Made by a program: the position numbers and the translations under genes | Assembly: GCA_937957895.1 (NCBI GenBank) | Contig: CALFEZ010000197.1 | Location: 1-18,621, forward strand | Length of the DNA stretch: 18,621 bases | Source: an uncultured Erysipelotrichaceae bacterium | GTDB taxonomy: Bacteria; Bacillota_I; Bacilli_A; Erysipelotrichales; Erysipelotrichaceae | Direction: 5' to 3' | In this document: piece after piece, positions 16,458 to 18,621 of the stretch | Position numbering within the stretch: the stretch's first letter is position 1 | How the letters are laid out: every line of letters starts with the position of its first letter | Notes under the pieces: generated by a model | Told to the model about the DNA's origin: nothing | Database searches by the model: none | What the model saw: only the letters and a program-made list of their open reading frames with translations

Positions 16458-16466
16458 TGCTATAAT
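16458..16466 (+). promoter_or_regulatory. Extended -10 promoter of the malic enzyme gene
   Basis: TGC-TATAAT lies 31 bases before ATG 16498. The -35 region (TAAAAC at 16438-16443) is poor. It is divergent from the heliorhodopsin promoter; the -10 boxes are 68 bases apart. Confidence 0.6.
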
Positions 16467-16497
16467 AGGTCCAAGATACATATGAAAGTGAGAAATT

Positions 16498-17691
16498 ATG
16501 TCAGACATCTTCAAAGAATCACTCGAAAAACACCTGCAGTGGAAAGGCAAGATCACGACCACACTCAAATCACCGCTAAAAACCACCCATGATTTGGCTT
16601 TGGCGTATAGTCCCGGTGTGGCTCAGCCTTGTCGTGAGATCGCCAAAGACAAAGACAAAGTCTACGATTACACATGGAAACAATCCACGGTAGCCGTGAT
16701 CAGCGATGGTACGGCTGTATTGGGACTTGGAGATATCGGACCGGAGGCAGCATTGCCGGTGATGGAAGGCAAGTGTGCCCTGTTCAAGTCATTTGGCGGG
16801 GTGGATGCCATTCCGATCTGTTTGGATACCAAAGACACGCAAGAGCTCATCGCCATGTGCAAAGCCCTGGCACCCAGTTTTGGTGGTTTCAATCTGGAAG
16901 ACATCGCAGCTCCCAAGTGTGTTGAGATCGAACGAACCCTCAAACGGGAACTCGATATCCCGGTGTTTCATGATGATCAGCATGGAACGGCGATCGTCGT
17001 CATAGCCGGGTTGATCAATGCCTTGAAACTTGTTAATAAAAAACCGGAAGATATCAAAGTGGTCGTCAGCGGAGTTGGAGCAGCAGGCAGTTCGATCATC
17101 TTCATGCTTCGTGACTTCGGAGTCAAACGAATCTATGGATTCAAGCGTTCCGGTACCATCAACAAACGCTTCAAAGACAAGTACGATTTTTTGGCTCAGG
17201 AGATCTGTGAGATCGTCAATCCCGATGACAGCGAAAAAACCATGGCTCAAGAAATGGTGGGAGCAGATGTGTTTATCGGTGTTTCCGTCGGAAATATCGT
17301 GACCAAGGACATGATAGCGAGCATGAACCAGGGAGCCATCGTTTTTGCATTGGCCAATCCCGATCCGGAGATCCCATATGATGACGCACTTGAAGCAGGA
17401 GCTGCCATCGTGGGTACCGGAAGATCGGATTTCCCTAATCAAGTCAACAATGTTCTGGCATTTCCCGGTTTGTTTAAGGGAGCTTTGGCATGTCGTGCCA
17501 GTGCGATCACTGAAGCCATGAAAATGGCAGCAGCCAGAGGTATCGCATCGTTGATCTCAGAAGAAGATCTAAGACCGGATCATGTCATCCCTTCGCCGTT
17601 TGATGAAAACGTGGCAAAGGTCGTTGCTCAAGCTGTGATCGATGAAGCCATCCGATCAAATATTGCCAAAATAGCCGATCGTGTTAAATAG
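16498..17691 (+). CDS. Malic enzyme (oxidative decarboxylation of malate to pyruvate)
   Basis: This is a short bacterial malic enzyme of 397 aa without the phosphotransacetylase-like C-terminal domain of MaeB. It makes pyruvate, CO2 and NAD(P)H from malate in the cytoplasm. Catalytic Tyr37 lies in LAYSPGVA and Lys92 in VMEGKCALFKSFGG; metal-site acids are in NLEDIAAPKC and FHDDQHGTA. The dinucleotide-binding loop is GVGAAG (192-197). The second strand ends I-Y-G-F-K-R-S-G (213-220). Lys216 falls about where many NAD enzymes have Asp, hinting at NADP use (inference). The ribosome site before ATG 16498 is weak (AAGTGAG). The stop codon lies in the loop of a terminator. Confidence 0.95.
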   Translation: MSDIFKESLEKHLQWKGKITTTLKSPLKTTHDLALAYSPGVAQPCREIAKDKDKVYDYTWKQSTVAVISDGTAVLGLGDIGPEAALPVMEGKCALFKSFGGVDAIPICLDTKDTQELIAMCKALAPSFGGFNLEDIAAPKCVEIERTLKRELDIPVFHDDQHGTAIVVIAGLINALKLVNKKPEDIKVVVSGVGAAGSSIIFMLRDFGVKRIYGFKRSGTINKRFKDKYDFLAQEICEIVNPDDSEKTMAQEMVGADVFIGVSVGNIVTKDMIASMNQGAIVFALANPDPEIPYDDALEAGAAIVGTGRSDFPNQVNNVLAFPGLFKGALACRASAITEAMKMAAARGIASLISEEDLRPDHVIPSPFDENVAKVVAQAVIDEAIRSNIAKIADRVK

Positions 17692-17705
17692 ACACGATTT
17701 TCTTT
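17678..17705 (+). terminator. Terminator overlapping the malic enzyme stop
   Basis: ATCGTGT (17678-17684) pairs with ACACGAT (17692-17698) around a 7-base loop containing the TAG stop. TTTCTTT follows. Confidence 0.65.
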
Positions 17706-17707
17706 AT

Positions 17708-17891
17708 AACGATCTTGATGATCAGATAACACACCTGCAAGATCGTACTCATGGACAAAGGCAAGATCCAACAGGCAGGAACCAAAGAAGACCTGGTGCT
17801 TCGTCCTGCCAATGAGTTTGTACGTTCGTTTTTGGGTGTGAAAGGATTGTTATCGATGCTTGATCCAAAACGGGTAGGGGATGTGTCCTAA
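17708..17891 (+). pseudogene. Decayed C-terminal remnant of an OpuCA/ProV-like ABC ATPase
   Basis: Two reading frames together give the end of an osmoprotectant-type ABC ATPase. The first is N-D-L-D-D-Q-I-T-H-L-Q-D-R from 17708. From 17742, in another frame, come I-V-L-M-D-K-G-K-I-Q-Q-A-G-T and then P-A-N-E-F-V-R-S-F-L-G and K-R-V-G-D-V-S, stop (17889-17891). The pattern 'HDLDEA...DRIVLMDKGxIxQxGT...PANEFVxxFxG' is characteristic of the family. The two frames overlap by exactly the five bases ATCGT (17742-17746), as if one copy of a 5-base repeat had been lost. The Walker motifs and CBS domains are absent, and the frame stops where a CBS domain would begin. There is no ribosome site, so it is not expected to be functional. 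Confidence 0.75.
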
Positions 17892-17950
17892 GCAGATGAG
17901 CATCTCTTTAAGACATTTATGAGCAGTTATCAAAAATCGATGGATAAAAA

Positions 17951-17975
17951 AACATCAGCACTATGTGCTGATGTT
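17951..17975 (-). terminator. Terminator of the DUF1622 gene
   Basis: An 11-base perfect stem (17951-17961 with 17965-17975) and a three-base loop are followed on the minus strand by a T-run. It lies 12 bases after the stop codon. Confidence 0.88.
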
Positions 17976-17987
17976 GTCATTTCCGAG

Positions 17988-18401
17988 TTAGTCGCAATCT
18001 CCGCCTTCGCATTCGCGATCCAGTTCTTGTTCTTCCCTGACGACTTTGACTCCGTGCTCGACTTCCCAGGCCACCAATAGAGAGATGATGATGTGAAGCA
18101 CGATGATCGCTCCAACGATGATCAGATCGGTGGTATCCCGGATCATGATCAAACGAAAGATCTCTGCCGACAAATAAAACAACAATCCCAAAGAAATGGT
18201 CCTTCCAAAACGAATGCGGATTTCCGTTGATGTATGGGTGTACTTCAATCGGAAAAACTTATAGACCGTTACCAGACCGATATAAAGAATGATGATCGCT
18301 CCGAAAAACTCAAACAGATTGATCAGTACTTCCGTTATGCAAATGACGATTTTATGAAGGTAATCCGTCATTGATTCAATAGAGTGTATGAGTGTATCCA
18401 T
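17988..18401 (-). CDS. DUF1622 family membrane protein with acidic Cys-containing tail
   Basis: This small integral membrane protein (137 aa from ATG 18401) is of unknown function. DUF1622 features are a first hydrophobic segment (about 15-48), then I-R-I-R-F-G-R-T-I-S-L-G-L (61-73) leading into a second helix (about 66-86), and A-I-I-V-L-H-I-I-I-S-L-L-V-A-W-E (98-113) as a third helix. The cytoplasmic-type tail (114-137) is strongly charged and ends with E-C-E-G-G-D-C-D (Cys131 and Cys136), unlike the plain ends of most relatives I know. I prefer ATG 18401 because AAAGGG lies six bases upstream; a GTG at 18434 is in frame but has no such site. It is monocistronic. Confidence 0.8.
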   Translation of the reverse strand: MDTLIHSIESMTDYLHKIVICITEVLINLFEFFGAIIILYIGLVTVYKFFRLKYTHTSTEIRIRFGRTISLGLLFYLSAEIFRLIMIRDTTDLIIVGAIIVLHIIISLLVAWEVEHGVKVVREEQELDRECEGGDCD

Positions 18402-18407
18402 ATAAGA

Positions 18408-18413
18408 CCCTTT
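18408..18413 (-). promoter_or_regulatory. Ribosome binding site deciding the DUF1622 start
   Basis: AAAGGG on the minus strand lies six bases before ATG 18401, and inside the possible longer form beginning at GTG 18434. Confidence 0.55.
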
Positions 18414-18451
18414 CCCGCTTGTTAATATTATCACTTATAAGTTACGTTTAT

Positions 18452-18460
18452 AGTATACCA
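18452..18460 (-). promoter_or_regulatory. Extended -10 promoter of the DUF1622 gene
   Basis: TGG-TATACT on the minus strand lies about 50 bases before ATG 18401. The -35 region is poor. Confidence 0.5.
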
Positions 18461-18500
18461 TGTAATTTCCGTTTTGGAAGGTGTCTGTTGAGATTTTTGT

Positions 18501-18529
18501 TTGATTGATAGGTGGTCTTCGGGTATACT
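18501..18529 (+). promoter_or_regulatory. Promoter reading out of the window to the right
   Basis: TTGATT (18501-18506), a 17-base spacer and TATACT (18524-18529) form a reasonable promoter for a plus-strand gene beyond the edge. Confidence 0.55.
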
Positions 18530-18535
18530 TGACGT

Positions 18536-18621
18536 AAGGGAAGAGAATCTACGAAATAATTTCTTTGCATGCTTAAAAACCCAATAGTATCATGTAAAGG
18601 GGTTTACCTTTTTTGTTGGAG
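18536..18621 (+). other. Probable 5' leader of a gene beginning outside the window
   Basis: After the promoter there are about 86 bases with no supported gene. An AAACCC/GGGTTT pairing (around 18577-18606) and a T-run near 18610 could form a hairpin. The window ends in TTGGAG, which could be a ribosome site. An ATG at 18569 stays open to the edge but has no ribosome site, so I do not call it a gene. I recognise no riboswitch class. Confidence 0.3.

Noticed and set aside
17930..18115. Minus-strand open frame of 61 codons near the right end
   Set aside because: It overlaps the terminator and the DUF1622 gene in another frame and is rich in low-complexity Ser/Lys.
1..18621. Mycoplasma-type code with TGA as tryptophan
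   Set aside because: Several genes (permease, Ppx/GppA, ftcD, hutI) end at TGA exactly where their families end, and Trp is always TGG.
1..18621. CRISPR array, tRNA/rRNA genes, insertion sequences or phage genes
   Set aside because: I looked for regularly spaced repeats, tRNA-like cloverleaf ends, transposase motifs and terminal repeats and saw none. The frequent CGATCG words are dispersed, not an array.
18569..18621. Partial gene starting at ATG 18569 and open to the edge
   Set aside because: Only 17 codons, no ribosome site, and it lies in a T-rich leader-like segment.

Overview
The window comes from a monoderm, Firmicutes-type bacterium. Genes carry strong AGGAGG-like ribosome sites, are packed into short operons, use TGA as a stop (so not the mycoplasma code), and end at compact hairpin terminators shared by convergent neighbours. 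G+C is moderate, about 40-45% by eye. I cannot name the genus; a free-living member of the Bacilli/Erysipelotrichia/'Tenericutes-relative' part of the tree is a guess. A conspicuous genome signature is a very high density of the tetranucleotide GATC.

Left part (1-9117). This holds a 5'-truncated M19 membrane dipeptidase (+); a three-gene minus-strand operon (DUF2812 membrane protein, ABC ATPase, ABC-2 permease of the NatA/NatB type); an S9 serine peptidase (+); a SOUL heme-binding-type protein followed by a membrane-anchored alpha/beta hydrolase (+); a Ppx/GppA phosphatase (+); and a two-module glyoxalase-fold dioxygenase of the MhqO type (-).

Middle (9118-15575). A complete and very tight five-gene histidine-utilisation operon, hutH-hutU-ftcD-hutI-fchA, runs from one extended -10 promoter. 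It encodes the tetrahydrofolate-dependent route: histidine -> urocanate -> imidazolonepropionate -> N-formiminoglutamate -> glutamate + 5-formimino-THF -> 5,10-methenyl-THF + ammonia. No hut regulator or histidine transporter is visible. HutH carries a Ser-Ser-Gly triad at the MIO cofactor site instead of Ala-Ser-Gly.

Right part (15576-18621). The most interesting gene is a heliorhodopsin (minus strand, 259 aa). It has the retinal-binding lysine in helix 7 (K245), the helix-3 glutamate counterion (E110) and both conserved histidines (H19, H85). It ends tail-to-tail against the histidine operon and is divergent from a malic enzyme. Beyond the malic enzyme lie a decayed C-terminal remnant of an OpuCA/ProV-like ABC ATPase, a DUF1622 membrane protein with a Cys-containing acidic tail, and a plus-strand promoter reading out of the window.

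The histidine operon feeds glutamate, ammonia and one-carbon units into metabolism, and the malic enzyme produces pyruvate and NAD(P)H. Whether the light-sensing heliorhodopsin is tied to this nitrogen and carbon metabolism is the main open question the locus raises.
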